Assembly (NCBI GenBank): GCA_964555515.1
Contig: CAZKSJ010000009.1
Span: 1-26,501, forward strand
Source: UBA1388 sp964555515
GTDB lineage: Bacteria; Patescibacteriota; Microgenomatia; UBA1400; PJMF01
Direction: 5' to 3'
Length of the DNA: 26,501 nucleotides
Shown: positions 15,230 through 24,284 of the stretch, piece by piece
Numbering within the stretch: the stretch's first letter is position 1
Layout: the number at the start of each line of letters is the position of its first letter
Notes under the pieces: model-generated
Told to the model about the DNA's origin: nothing
Databases searched by the model: none
The model's input: the letters and a program-made list of their open reading frames with translations, nothing else
Made by a program: the position numbers and the translations under genes

Positions 15230-15271
15230 CAGGCTGTTACTTAACTCAGTAGCATAAGATTTATTAGATGG

Positions 15272-17137
15272 CTATTTAGTTTGATAAAGAATAGTGTTGC
15301 CAGACAGCTCAATGACGGGATAATTTTTCTTTAAAAATTCCTCATTAACCTCGAAGTTATTTCTCTCCGTAGGTCCAACGAAAATATAATCAACATTATA
15401 TTTTTTAAGGAGTTTGATGGCCTTTTCCCCACCGGCAAACATTTGCGCCACATCTGCCTCTGTCTGAGAATAATCAATCCCATGAGTCCACAGCCACCCT
15501 CGATAACCCAACACCACTGACCTACCAGCGAGCATGGGCACCAAATGGTTATGAGCGTCGCTAGTCAGAAAAATGCTGGTTGGCTCGGTTTTGGCTTTAA
15601 TCTGCTGAGCAACTTCGACTTCCTCTGAGCTGGCTATCATCCATGAAGTATAGGTTTCTCTTAGAATCGCCAACGTGCCAGCAACAGTCATCAGTAAAAC
15701 AATCATGATCACAATGAGGTACTGCTTTTTTTCCCACCATATTGTAAGCAAAATACTCGCCATCAACATCACGCCCCAGTAAGCCAGAAACATCAGTTTG
15801 ACATTGTCGTAGGCAAATGGTTGAAAAATCAATAAGTTGCAAATGATGAATAGCACTAGTAGTGGAGCAAGTATCACTTTCACAAATTGAAGTCCTTTGA
15901 CAAAATGAAAAAAGTAAATCGATCCCAAAGTGAAAAATAAAAAACTAACACCCATGTTCCACATCCAAAAAGAAGCAAAACTTAAGGTAGAGTCCATCCA
16001 GCCGGTTTGGAAACGGACAAACTGATGAGCATCTGGAGTGTTGCCAAACATCCACCAAAACTGTGCAAGTGCGGGCAGCAGGGACAAAATCAAAACGGAC
16101 ACTGACATATAAACGGTCAATCGTTTGCTCCACCAGCCAAAACCAATTACCCACACCAGCATGCCAAACAAGGTGAGAAAGGTATGAACGTGAAAAAGTG
16201 GCAGTAGGCTGATGAGCAGGCTGCTCGCATAAAGCAAATGATTTTTTTTGGGTTGTTGCCACCATTCATACCAGACCAGTATTATTAAGCAAAACACTGC
16301 CATTCCAAATAAAAATCCTCTTTGAGGTAATATTGAATCAATAGTAATATTTGTAAAAAAGATGTTATTATCAAATAAATTTGCATAGTTAGACTGCATA
16401 GATAAGATAAAATTCCAAATTGGCTTATCACTATCTTGCCAATCACGCCAAAAATAATAAAAACCCAACCCGCCGTTAGCCATGAATAACCAAGTAAATA
16501 ACCACCCGGTGATGATTTTACCAGTGATTTTCCAAGCTAAGAAAAACATTAACAAAATAATCGACAAACCAGTCACTACGCCGATGCTAATGAGTGCTTG
16601 AGATAAAGTGAACCCTCCTCGATAAATGAGGGCAGTAAAAAAATCAAATAAAAATGGATAGTTGGTGGTGTGGGAGGCGTAAATGGGTGAAGTCAGATCC
16701 AATTCAGACTGTACAGCGAACTTGTTAATCAGCGTGGCGTGCAGAGCCATGTCTCCCCAAGAACTACCGCCTGAATAAAGTCCATCTACTTTTGGTTGAA
16801 ACATGTGCGAGTAAAATAACCAGCTAAACAAACTTCCCCAGAGAATCATCACTGCCGCTAACGAAAAATGAAGTGAAGTTGTTTGAAATATTGACCAGGA
16901 GGGCGGGCGGAATTTAGCAAGCAGGATTGCTGTCACAGCAAACAATGTACTCACCACCACAAGACCGAGGTTGAAGTTGGTGAAAGCAATTATCAGTAGT
17001 GTTAGCCATGCAAAAAAAATGATGCCCACAATCCAACCTGCTGCCAGGCGCATAATCCCTGGCCAGCTTGGCATAACTTGTGAAATTAGCAAGTAGCCAG
17101 TCAAAAAAATCAGTAAGAGGAGGGGCAGTGACAGCAT
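15272..17137 (-). CDS. Large polytopic membrane protein, GT-C glycosyltransferase-like
   Basis: About 621 residues from ATG 17137. Roughly 12-14 hydrophobic helices fill the first about 500 residues, followed by an extracytoplasmic-type C-terminal domain of about 120 residues ending in VDYIFVGPTERNNFEV...NTILYQTK. A long loop after the third or fourth helix has GGSSWGDMALHATLINKF; an acidic residue in such a first outer loop is typical of GT-C glycosyltransferases that use lipid-linked sugars. That assignment is by architecture only; no family signature is recognised. The frame extends to GTG 17176 inside the preceding lipoprotein gene, but ATG 17137, immediately after that gene's stop, is the likelier start. 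Probably co-transcribed with the PEGA lipoprotein gene, so both may serve the envelope. Confidence 0.75.
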   Translation of the reverse strand: MLSLPLLLLIFLTGYLLISQVMPSWPGIMRLAAGWIVGIIFFAWLTLLIIAFTNFNLGLVVVSTLFAVTAILLAKFRPPSWSIFQTTSLHFSLAAVMILWGSLFSWLFYSHMFQPKVDGLYSGGSSWGDMALHATLINKFAVQSELDLTSPIYASHTTNYPFLFDFFTALIYRGGFTLSQALISIGVVTGLSIILLMFFLAWKITGKIITGWLFTWLFMANGGLGFYYFWRDWQDSDKPIWNFILSMQSNYANLFDNNIFFTNITIDSILPQRGFLFGMAVFCLIILVWYEWWQQPKKNHLLYASSLLISLLPLFHVHTFLTLFGMLVWVIGFGWWSKRLTVYMSVSVLILSLLPALAQFWWMFGNTPDAHQFVRFQTGWMDSTLSFASFWMWNMGVSFLFFTLGSIYFFHFVKGLQFVKVILAPLLVLFIICNLLIFQPFAYDNVKLMFLAYWGVMLMASILLTIWWEKKQYLIVIMIVLLMTVAGTLAILRETYTSWMIASSEEVEVAQQIKAKTEPTSIFLTSDAHNHLVPMLAGRSVVLGYRGWLWTHGIDYSQTEADVAQMFAGGEKAIKLLKKYNVDYIFVGPTERNNFEVNEEFLKKNYPVIELSGNTILYQTK

Positions 17138-17138
17138 T

Positions 17139-18062
17139 TTATGGTTCAAGCGTGGTGATTTCGGTGAACTCAGCACTCACCCACCCCACTTGGTTTTCAA
17201 AAGAAATTTTATACCAACTGTTGGCTGTTTCGCCTAAATATGGATGGGTAGATCCTACTAGGGCGATCCCCAATTCGGTACTGGCGATGTCTGGTTCAGA
17301 TCGCACTCGCAGCACCTCCTTACCGTCTTGAATTAAACCAGTGGGCTTAGTTAACACCACACGTTTGTCGTTGGCGCTGGCCGTCGCTGCTTGTTCAGGC
17401 GTGAGATTTGCCCCTGAGTTAATGCCTTGTTCTAAATCGGCTGAAACCGAGGCGTTTTGACTAACATGCGGCACGGTGTCTTCAACTGGCACCAGCTTGG
17501 CAAGCTTAATCGTGACAATCATCCGGTGGCCAGCTTGGACGTTGAGCGTGTGACGCTGAGTTTCATATGATGGCAGGGTCACTTCGTACTCTTTATTACC
17601 CGCTTCAACGTGAGAAAACACCACTGGCGAAAATTCTTTTTCCTTGTTTTCGAGCGCAACAATCGCACCCTCGGGGATGGTATTAAAGACGACTTCGGCG
17701 GTCTTGCTTTCCTTAATAGGCTCCATTTCATAAATGACTCCACCGCTCAATTCAGGGCGGGTACCTGGTTTCCATGTCACCACAGTCAGCATGCCCTTAT
17801 TGAGTTTGATGGCGGTTTCATGAGGTACAAATTGGGTATCAATGGGCTCAATCCTTAAGGTGTACTCCCCTGGCTTGAGATCTTTTTGGATGAGTGGGGT
17901 GTTATCTAAGTATTGTTCGTTGAGGTAGACAGCGCTGGTAATGCCATCGGTGATGACCTGGATGCCAGCTTTTGATTTATATTCAAAAATTGAGTCGGCA
18001 CTACAGCCCGCCAAGATCACCGCTCCAACCAAGATGAACACTAATGGCCATAATCTGCGCAT
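17139..18062 (-). CDS. PEGA-domain lipoprotein with C-terminal SH3-like domain
   Basis: 307 residues. The N terminus is a lipoprotein signal: MRRLWP, a hydrophobic stretch, then LAGC with Cys at 20. Two PEGA-type repeats follow, at about 32-75 (SAVYLNEQYLDNTPL...LKPGEYTLRI) and 121-187 (AEVVFNTIPEGAIVAL...VEAGNKEYEVTLPSYE). A linker rich in Ala, Ser and Asn precedes a bacterial SH3-like domain (about 250-302) with LRVRSEPDIASTELGIALVG and WYKISFENQVGWVSAEF. PEGA domains occur in surface proteins; SH3b domains often bind cell-wall peptides, so a lipid-anchored wall-binding protein is likely. The predicted transcription start is the A of ATG 18062. The GT-C-like gene starts directly after its stop. 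Confidence 0.85.
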   Translation of the reverse strand: MRRLWPLVFILVGAVILAGCSADSIFEYKSKAGIQVITDGITSAVYLNEQYLDNTPLIQKDLKPGEYTLRIEPIDTQFVPHETAIKLNKGMLTVVTWKPGTRPELSGGVIYEMEPIKESKTAEVVFNTIPEGAIVALENKEKEFSPVVFSHVEAGNKEYEVTLPSYETQRHTLNVQAGHRMIVTIKLAKLVPVEDTVPHVSQNASVSADLEQGINSGANLTPEQAATASANDKRVVLTKPTGLIQDGKEVLRVRSEPDIASTELGIALVGSTHPYLGETANSWYKISFENQVGWVSAEFTEITTLEP

Positions 18063-18068
18063 ATGGAT

Positions 18069-18077
18069 AGTGTATCA
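18069..18077 (-). promoter_or_regulatory. Extended -10 promoter of the PEGA lipoprotein gene (predicted leaderless)
   Basis: TGATACACT on the minus strand (TGn plus TACACT); 6 bases separate it from ATG 18062, so the start falls on the A. No good -35 is visible. It lies in the 42-bp gap after the lon stop. Confidence 0.5.
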
Positions 18078-18104
18078 CGCCTGCTACGGGAAGCTTTGAC
18101 GGAA

Positions 18105-20624
18105 TTATTTATTGAGTGCTCGTTCTAAAACTTGACGGACATCTTTGACGGGAATAAACCGAATGTCTTTTTTGACGGAAGACGGAATTTTTTCCAAATC
18201 TCGTTTATTTTCATAAGGAATGAGCACTTCGCTACTACCCGCCCTGCGGGCGGCAATGGATTTTTCTTTCAGTCCACCAATGCGCAAGACTCTGCCTCGC
18301 AAAGTGACTTCACCGGTCATGGCAATTTCTCGTTTGACTGGTCGGTTGGTAAATGCCGAGACGATCGCGGTGGTCATCGTTACACCGGCAGATGGGCCGT
18401 CTTTTGGCACGGCTCCCTCTGGCACATGGACATGCACATCGTTATTTTTGAGTTTTTTGAGATCAATGCCCAACTCAGTAGCATTAGCCTTGACAAAAGT
18501 TAGGGCTGCTTGGGCGGATTCTTTCATGACGTCACCAAGTTTGCCAGTCAATTTGACATCACCTTTGCCTGGAGTGAGCGCTGCTTCGATGAAGAGGACT
18601 TCTCCACCGGTTGTGGTCCAAGCCAAGCCAGTAGCCAACCCAACTTGATCGGATTTTTCAGTTAACGCGACATCATATGTTTCTGGTCCAAGATACTCGC
18701 GCAGCTTAGTGGGGCTAATCTTAATTTTTTTCATTCTGGGATGTTCGGCCAACTCACGAGCAGCTTTTCGGCAAATCTTACTCAGTGTTCTTTCTAAAGA
18801 ACGCACGCCAGCCTCTCTGGTATAGCGATCAATAATCTTTTGAATACTCTCACCAGTAATTTCGATGTTTGACTTGCGCATGCCGTTGGCTAGCAATACT
18901 TTGGGCATTAAGTGTTTTTTGGCAATTTGGAACTTTTCTTCTTCTGTGTAACCTGAATAGCGGATAATTTCTAATCTGTCTCGCAGCGCTGGCGGAATCG
19001 TATCGAGCGTATTGGCGGTGGTAATAAAAATTACTTCCGATAGATCAAATGCTACATCCAAGTAATGGTCTTCAAACTGGTTATTTTGTTCGGGATCGAG
19101 TGCTTCTAGTAAGGCTGCCGATGGATCGCCCCGGTAATCGCTGCCTACTTTGTCAATTTCATCCAGCATAAAGATGGGGTTCATCATGCCTGCTTGGCGA
19201 ATACCGCTGATGATTTTGCCTGGCATCGCGCCCACATAAGTCCGGCGGTGACCCCGAATTTCGGCTTCATCTCTAATACCGCCCAAGGAGACTTTGACAA
19301 ATTTTCTATTTAGACTATCGGCGATGGCATGGCCAATACTGGTTTTGCCCACACCCGGTGGTCCGACAAAACACAAAATGGTCGGGAGATTGACCTTGCC
19401 AGATTTAGCAGCTTGTTTTTGTTTGCGTGCTAGCACGGCAATGAACTCCAAAATTCTGTCTTTGACCTCATCGAGGCCGTAGTGATTTTTTTCTAACTCC
19501 AGCGCTGCTTTTTTAATATCAACGGTGGTGGTACTGCGTTTTTGCCAAGGCAACTCAAAAATTGTATCAAGCCAACTGCGAATATAACCCGCTTCAGGAT
19601 TATTGGGAGACATCACTTGCAGCCGCTTGATTTCTCTTTGGACTTTGGTTTTGGTATCAGGACTAAGCTTGGTTTTTGCAAGTTTAGTTTTATACTCATC
19701 CACCACTTCTTCTTCGTCCTCTCCTTCACCCAACTCTTTTTGAATGGTGCGTAGCCTTTCCCTGAGCACGCTATCCCGCATGTGCTTGTCAAACTTTTCT
19801 TGGGTTTTGTGCACCACGTCTTTTTCAATTTCCATGACTTTCATTTCGTGTGCCAGGAAATTGATGACGAGCTTAATACGCGCCTTCACACTGACTGTTT
19901 CTAGGATTTGTTGCTTTTCTTCTGATTTAATGTTCAGCGTGCTCGCGATTTGATCCACCAACTCGCCGTTGGTGACCCCACCCATCAGTTTCATAAAATT
20001 CAAAAATTCTACTGGCTTTCCCATGTGAATCGCTTTACGGAATTCGCTCTGGAGATGTTTGACTAATGCTTCCATTTCCTCGTCATTATCATATTGATCC
20101 GGCAAAGGCACGACTTCAGCCGCCAGCTTTGGCATAATGGAGGTAAAGCCGGTGACGCGTACGCGGCTGATACCTCGCACCAAGGCGTTGACGCTATCTT
20201 CTGTTTGCAGCGTGCGCTCAATGGTGGCTAATGTGCCAATGTGATGTAAGTCGGCCGGTTGAGGATGATCAACCTGAGGATCAAGTTGGGTGAGTAAGAT
20301 CACGGTTTTTTTGGTTTTGAGAGAATCTTTAATCGCATTCAGCGAAATTTTTCTACCAAAAGTGAGCACCGACTCAGTACTGGGAAAAAGCACCCCTTCT
20401 CTGATGGGGACGACGGGTAAAACCTGCCTGGAACTGGCAATTCGCTGTTGCAGTTTGGCGGCTTCTCTTTCCGCTGCCTTACTTTCAGGGTCGGTTGTCT
20501 TATGTTCGGCATGCCTTCCTCTACTCGAGGGCGTCTTTTGTTGAGGAGCACTCAAATAAATCACTGAAGGCTGTTTGGTTTTAGTTTTACTTTTTGTGGT
20601 TGGTTTCTGCTTCTCTTCGGCCAT
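18105..20624 (-). CDS. lon: ATP-dependent Lon protease (LonA type)
   Basis: Degrades damaged and regulatory proteins in the cytoplasm. 839 residues: an unusual N-terminal extension of about 65 residues (Lys, Thr, Gln rich, low complexity), then the LON substrate-binding domain starting at LPVVPIREGVLFP, a helical region, AAA+ with Walker A GPPGVGKTS (about residue 425) and Walker B IFMLDEIDK, and the S16 protease domain with KDGPSAG (S745) and GGLKEKSIAA (K788), the Ser-Lys dyad at the expected 43-residue spacing. Most LonA proteins begin close to the LP..P.R...FP motif, so the tail is extra. ATG 20624 is the only sensible start and has a promoter just upstream. Confidence 0.97.
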   Translation of the reverse strand: MAEEKQKPTTKSKTKTKQPSVIYLSAPQQKTPSSRGRHAEHKTTDPESKAAEREAAKLQQRIASSRQVLPVVPIREGVLFPSTESVLTFGRKISLNAIKDSLKTKKTVILLTQLDPQVDHPQPADLHHIGTLATIERTLQTEDSVNALVRGISRVRVTGFTSIMPKLAAEVVPLPDQYDNDEEMEALVKHLQSEFRKAIHMGKPVEFLNFMKLMGGVTNGELVDQIASTLNIKSEEKQQILETVSVKARIKLVINFLAHEMKVMEIEKDVVHKTQEKFDKHMRDSVLRERLRTIQKELGEGEDEEEVVDEYKTKLAKTKLSPDTKTKVQREIKRLQVMSPNNPEAGYIRSWLDTIFELPWQKRSTTTVDIKKAALELEKNHYGLDEVKDRILEFIAVLARKQKQAAKSGKVNLPTILCFVGPPGVGKTSIGHAIADSLNRKFVKVSLGGIRDEAEIRGHRRTYVGAMPGKIISGIRQAGMMNPIFMLDEIDKVGSDYRGDPSAALLEALDPEQNNQFEDHYLDVAFDLSEVIFITTANTLDTIPPALRDRLEIIRYSGYTEEEKFQIAKKHLMPKVLLANGMRKSNIEITGESIQKIIDRYTREAGVRSLERTLSKICRKAARELAEHPRMKKIKISPTKLREYLGPETYDVALTEKSDQVGLATGLAWTTTGGEVLFIEAALTPGKGDVKLTGKLGDVMKESAQAALTFVKANATELGIDLKKLKNNDVHVHVPEGAVPKDGPSAGVTMTTAIVSAFTNRPVKREIAMTGEVTLRGRVLRIGGLKEKSIAARRAGSSEVLIPYENKRDLEKIPSSVKKDIRFIPVKDVRQVLERALNK

Positions 20625-20632
20625 AGATTAGC

Positions 20633-20661
20633 ATTCTAATGTGAACACTGCTAAAATGCAA
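20633..20661 (-). promoter_or_regulatory. Promoter of lon (predicted near-leaderless)
   Basis: On the minus strand TTGCAT (20661-20656), 17 bp, TAGAAT (20638-20633). The predicted start is about 20626, 2 nt before the ATG at 20624. No CIRCE-type heat-shock repeat is seen nearby. Confidence 0.6.
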
Positions 20662-20781
20662 GACGAATGATAAAGATTGATGATAGAATAAGATATAGTA
20701 TGATGTATAAAATAACTGACAAGCTGTTGGGTTAAACTTATATCAAAACTAATACCCCGGAGTGATGGAAAAAATGTAGGT

Positions 20782-20858
20782 TGGTGGGTGACAATGGACT
20801 CGAACCATTGACCTCAGTCTTATCAGGACTGCGCTCTAACCAGCTGAGCTAGTCACCC
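20782..20858 (-). tRNA. tRNA-Ile (anticodon GAT)
   Basis: The minus strand folds as a full cloverleaf: acceptor GGGTGAC (20858-20852) pairs with GTCACCC (20792-20786), D arm TAGCTCAGCTGGTTAGAGC, anticodon arm CAGTC-CTGATAA-GACTG with anticodon GAT, and T arm CAATGG-TTCGAGT-CCATTG. The discriminator is A (20785) and CCA is encoded (20784-20782). It sits alone between clpB and lon, not in a 16S-23S spacer where tRNA-Ile(GAT) is often found. Confidence 0.97.
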
Positions 20859-20874
20859 CAGTTTGAAGACCATT

Positions 20875-20883
20875 ATTGTACCA
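20875..20883 (-). promoter_or_regulatory. Extended -10 promoter of tRNA-Ile
   Basis: TGGTACAAT on the minus strand (TGn plus TACAAT). The predicted start is about 20868, 10 nt upstream of the mature tRNA 5' end. It lies in the short gap after clpB, so the tRNA can be made independently of it. Confidence 0.5.
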
Positions 20884-20903
20884 TGATCAGGCAGTAATTG
20901 GCG

Positions 20904-23471
20904 CTATTTTTTATGAATCGCAATTTGATTGTCTTCTACGTCCAGTTTGACTTGGTCGCCAGACCCAATTTTGCCATCAATTATTTCCATGGCTAGTGGA
21001 TCAAGGACGGTAGTTTGGATAAGCCGCTTGAGCGGTCGGGCGCCGAAAACTGGATCATAACCAGTTGTAGTCAGGTGGTCGAAAACTTGATCAGAAAATT
21101 CCACGACAATTTGTTGCTGGGCAAGCCTGTGGGAAACTAAATTGAGTTGGAGTTTGACGATTTCTTTGATTTCTGATTCGCTCAATGGTTGGAAGATAAT
21201 GACGTCATCTATTCGATTGAGAAATTCTGGCTTAAAGTATTGATGAAGTTGATGTTCCACCGCGCTACGCTGTTTATCAGGGTCATTTTTGAGGGCGGCA
21301 ATTTGATCGCTTGCTAGGTTGGATGTCATGATGACGACTGTGTTAGAAAAGTTGACTGTTCTGCCCTTACTATCGGTTAGTCGTCCATCATCAAGAATTT
21401 GCAGTAGGACATTTAGTACTTCTTGGTGAGCTTTTTCAATTTCGTCAAACAAGACTACGCTGTAAGGGTGACGGCGTACGGCTTCAGTCAACTGACCGCC
21501 TTCTTCGTAACCGACGTATCCTGGGGGTGAGCCGATTAGGCGCGCGGTGGAGTGCGATTCCATGTACTCGCTCATGTCAATTCTGACCATCATGTTTTCG
21601 TTGTTGAAGAGAAACTCAGCTAGCGCGCGGGCGAGTTCGGTCTTACCCACGCCAGTAGGTCCTAAAAAGATGAACGAGCCGACTGGCCGGATGGCATCAC
21701 TAATGCCCGCGCGCGACCGGCGCACCGCGCTCGCGACTGCGGCCACAGCTTGGTCTTGACCAACCACCCGCTGATGCAGTTCCTTTTCCATTTGTTTCAG
21801 TCTTTCGCTTTCCTCACTGAGCATTTTTTGCACCGGAATTCCCGTCCATCTCGATACCACCGCCGCAATGTCGGTTTCAGTCACTTCTTCTTTCAGCATC
21901 GAGCGGTCTTTTTGGACTTCATTTAGTTTTTTTTGAGAGGCTTTAATTTCCTTTTGTAGTTCAGGAATTTTGCCGTACTTAATCTCGGCAGCGGTTTGCA
22001 AATCATAATTTCTTTCTGCTTGAGCGGCTTGTTCTTTTAATTCGTCAAGCTGCTGACTACCGTGCCTGATTGTGTCCAGCGCTTTTTTTTCATTTTGCCA
22101 GTGTATGTCTAGCTCTTGATACTCCCCTTGCAGCTCAGCCAGTAGTTTTTCCAACTCCTGGAGGCGGTTTTTAGACGCCTCGTCTTTTTCTTTTTTAAGC
22201 GCTTCACGCTCAATCTCCAGTTGGCGAATGCGCCGCTGCAGTTGGTCTAACTCAGTTGGCTTACTATCAATTTCAATCCGCAGCACCGAAGCAGCTTCAT
22301 CCATCAGATCAATCGCTTTGTCTGGTAAAAAGCGGTCTGGGATGTAACGTTTCGATAGATCCACCGCCGCCACAATCGCATTATCGGTGATATGAATGCC
22401 GTGATGTGCTTCATACTTTTCTTTAATACCGCGTAGAATTGAGATCGCGTCTTCCCGGTTTGGTTCCTCAATCATCACTGGTTGAAAACGTCTTTCCAGC
22501 GCAGCGTCTTTTTCTACATACTTGCGATATTCGCGAATTGTGGTCGCTCCAATGGTGCGCAGCGTACCTCGTGCCAGTGCGGGCTTGAGCAAATTCCCCG
22601 CATCGGTTGAGCCTTCTGCTGCCCCACCGCCCACAATGGTGTGCAGCTCATCGATAAAAAGGATGATCTGACCGCTGGCATTTTCTATCTCTTTGATCAC
22701 TGCTTTCAACCGATCCTCAAACTCGCCCCGATACTTCGCGCCCGCAATTAGCGCTCCCATGTCTAAAGCTAACAAGCGCTTGTTTTTCAGTTGATCTGGC
22801 ACATCATTTTCAATGATTTTCCTGGCCAAACCCTCTACAATGGCTGTTTTGCCCGTACCTGGTTCCCCCACCAGCACGGGGTTATTTTTCGTGCGCCGTG
22901 ACAAAATCTGCATCACCCGTCTAATTTCCATATCTCTGCCAATCACCGGATCAATTTTGCCTTCCCTAGCTAGACTGGTGAAGTCGCTGGTGTATTTTTC
23001 CAGAGCCTGATACTTGCCCTCCGGATCCCTATCACTCACCTTTTGAGAGCCTCGGACTTGTTTTAGAATATTGAGCACATCTTTTGGAGCAATCTTAAAA
23101 ATTGATTGCAGGCTGTTTTCTTCAAGCAGTCCGAGAAAAAGGTGCTCGGTGCTGACGTACTCGTCACCCAGTTTGCCTGCTTGTGATTCGGCCCGCTCAA
23201 AAACTTTGCTTAATTCTGAAGATAAGAGTGGTTGGACTGACCCACTAGCCTGAGGTAACTCACTCATTTTTGTTTTAAGTTGACTGGTTAATTCATCAAC
23301 TTTTCCTTCCAGCTGCACAACTATTGAGGGGACGATGCCGCCAGGCTGTTGAAGTAACACCACAGCCAGATGCGTGGGTTTTATTTCTGGATTTTTCATT
23401 TCGCCCGCGAGTTGCATGGCACCCTGCACGGCTTCTGCTGATTTGGTGGTGAGTTTATTGAAGTCCATCAT
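20904..23471 (-). CDS. clpB: ClpB protein disaggregase (Hsp104 family)
   Basis: Hexameric AAA+ chaperone that, with DnaK, pulls proteins out of aggregates. 855 residues from ATG 23471. Domains in order: Clp N domain (to about 145), first AAA+ with GEPGTGKTA (about residue 200) and LFIDELHTIVGGG, the long coiled-coil middle domain (about 400-520), second AAA+ with GPTGVGKTEL (about 600) and VLFDEIEKAH, and the C-terminal D2-small domain. No IGF/IGL tripeptide of ClpA/ClpX type was noticed, fitting a disaggregase over a ClpP partner. The frame extends to 23492, but AGGAGG 6 nt before ATG 23471 and the start MMDFNKLT fix it. Confidence 0.97.
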   Translation of the reverse strand: MMDFNKLTTKSAEAVQGAMQLAGEMKNPEIKPTHLAVVLLQQPGGIVPSIVVQLEGKVDELTSQLKTKMSELPQASGSVQPLLSSELSKVFERAESQAGKLGDEYVSTEHLFLGLLEENSLQSIFKIAPKDVLNILKQVRGSQKVSDRDPEGKYQALEKYTSDFTSLAREGKIDPVIGRDMEIRRVMQILSRRTKNNPVLVGEPGTGKTAIVEGLARKIIENDVPDQLKNKRLLALDMGALIAGAKYRGEFEDRLKAVIKEIENASGQIILFIDELHTIVGGGAAEGSTDAGNLLKPALARGTLRTIGATTIREYRKYVEKDAALERRFQPVMIEEPNREDAISILRGIKEKYEAHHGIHITDNAIVAAVDLSKRYIPDRFLPDKAIDLMDEAASVLRIEIDSKPTELDQLQRRIRQLEIEREALKKEKDEASKNRLQELEKLLAELQGEYQELDIHWQNEKKALDTIRHGSQQLDELKEQAAQAERNYDLQTAAEIKYGKIPELQKEIKASQKKLNEVQKDRSMLKEEVTETDIAAVVSRWTGIPVQKMLSEESERLKQMEKELHQRVVGQDQAVAAVASAVRRSRAGISDAIRPVGSFIFLGPTGVGKTELARALAEFLFNNENMMVRIDMSEYMESHSTARLIGSPPGYVGYEEGGQLTEAVRRHPYSVVLFDEIEKAHQEVLNVLLQILDDGRLTDSKGRTVNFSNTVVIMTSNLASDQIAALKNDPDKQRSAVEHQLHQYFKPEFLNRIDDVIIFQPLSESEIKEIVKLQLNLVSHRLAQQQIVVEFSDQVFDHLTTTGYDPVFGARPLKRLIQTTVLDPLAMEIIDGKIGSGDQVKLDVEDNQIAIHKK

Positions 23472-23477
23472 GTTCTG

Positions 23478-23499
23478 CCTCCTAGCGCTCATTTTATCA
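23478..23499 (-). promoter_or_regulatory. Extended -10 and Shine-Dalgarno site of clpB
   Basis: On the minus strand TGATAAAAT (23499-23491) is an extended -10; the predicted start is about 23484. The consensus AGGAGG (23483-23478) follows directly, 6 nt from ATG 23471. The leader would be only about 13 nt, just enough to hold the ribosome-binding site. Confidence 0.55.
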
Positions 23500-23619
23500 A
23501 ATTTTTAGTAAATCTCATCAATTTCGCTCTTTTACCATAATTATCTAAACAATTATCTCAACATTTATCTCAATGGCTATCTCAGCTGCGAAGATGAAGC
23601 CACCCGTTTTCTCTTGAGT

Positions 23620-23625
23620 TATAAT
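23620..23625 (+). promoter_or_regulatory. -10 element of the 23635 gene (predicted near-leaderless)
   Basis: Perfect TATAAT, 9 bases before ATG 23635, giving a predicted leader of about 3 nt. No good -35 is visible at the standard distance. Confidence 0.45.
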
Positions 23626-23634
23626 GCAGGTAAC

Positions 23635-24105
23635 ATGTCATCTATTTCCATCAGTATGAGTTACGTTTGGTTATTTTTTTTGGTAATTACTGCCATCATG
23701 AATGCATTTGGTGTGGTATGGGGTTATTTGCAAAGTGCCAAGCATAAAAATGCTTTTGGTCTCACTCCTTGGCTTTATCCGTGGGGAGTTTTTGTTTGGG
23801 GAGATGCCCTAGTGATTTCACCATTTTTCATTTTGGTTAGTTTACTGTCACTGATTGTGAATGACTTAAATTTGTTTATGCTTTTTTTCTCTGCTTATTG
23901 GCTAATTCGCAGTATTGGCGAGTCAATTTATTGGTTTAATCAACAATTTTCTACTATCGTTAGGGTAAAACTCACCGAAATTCCTTTTTATGGTAAGCTG
24001 GTGCATGATGATTCTGCTTGGTTTGTGATGCAAATATTTATGCAATGCATCGCGGTTTTTGCCTTGATAGGCACGATTTACTTTGCAGCGGCTTGGTTGA
24101 AATAA
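23635..24105 (+). CDS. Integral membrane protein of unknown function
   Basis: 156 residues from ATG 23635 (the frame is open from TTG 23614). Four hydrophobic helices, with a Trp/Tyr/Phe-rich loop HKNAFGLTPWLYPWGVFVWGDAL between the first two and SIGESIYWFNQQF between the third and fourth. The start at 23635 is chosen because a perfect -10 lies between 23614 and it. No family is recognised. It is divergent from clpB and convergent with the next gene. Confidence 0.65.
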   Translation: MSSISISMSYVWLFFLVITAIMNAFGVVWGYLQSAKHKNAFGLTPWLYPWGVFVWGDALVISPFFILVSLLSLIVNDLNLFMLFFSAYWLIRSIGESIYWFNQQFSTIVRVKLTEIPFYGKLVHDDSAWFVMQIFMQCIAVFALIGTIYFAAAWLK

Positions 24106-24244
24106 TTTTACTTTTGAAGTTTTGATTTGCTTCTAGACTCGTCAGATGTAGTTTGGATGACTTGTCGGAAAGATCTTTCGGAAAGAACTAGTTTTAGAAA
24201 CCGTTTGGACAGCGGCTGGCACGTCAAATGTGACAACTGAATTC

Positions 24245-24272
24245 AAAATCTCAGCAGAAACTGTGATTTTTT
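24245..24272. terminator. Weak hairpin between convergent genes
   Basis: AAAATC-T-CAG, loop CAGAAA, CTG-T-GATTTT: nine pairs around one T-T mismatch, followed on the plus strand by more Ts. On the minus strand it is also flanked by A/T. It could end transcription of the 23635 gene, but it lies about 140 bp after that stop and is AT-rich, so the call is tentative. The rest of the 180-bp gap holds only a GAAAGATCTTTC palindrome near 24170-24181. Confidence 0.35.
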
Positions 24273-24284
24273 GAATAAATCAAT

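Noticed and set aside
23497..23634. Heat-shock operator (CIRCE) before clpB
   Set aside because: No TTAGCACTC-N9-GAGTGCTAA-like dyad found in the clpB/23635 gap or upstream of lon.
24170..24181. GAAAGATCTTTC palindrome between convergent genes
   Set aside because: A 12-bp palindrome without promoter, T-tract or repeat elsewhere in the window; nothing supports a site.
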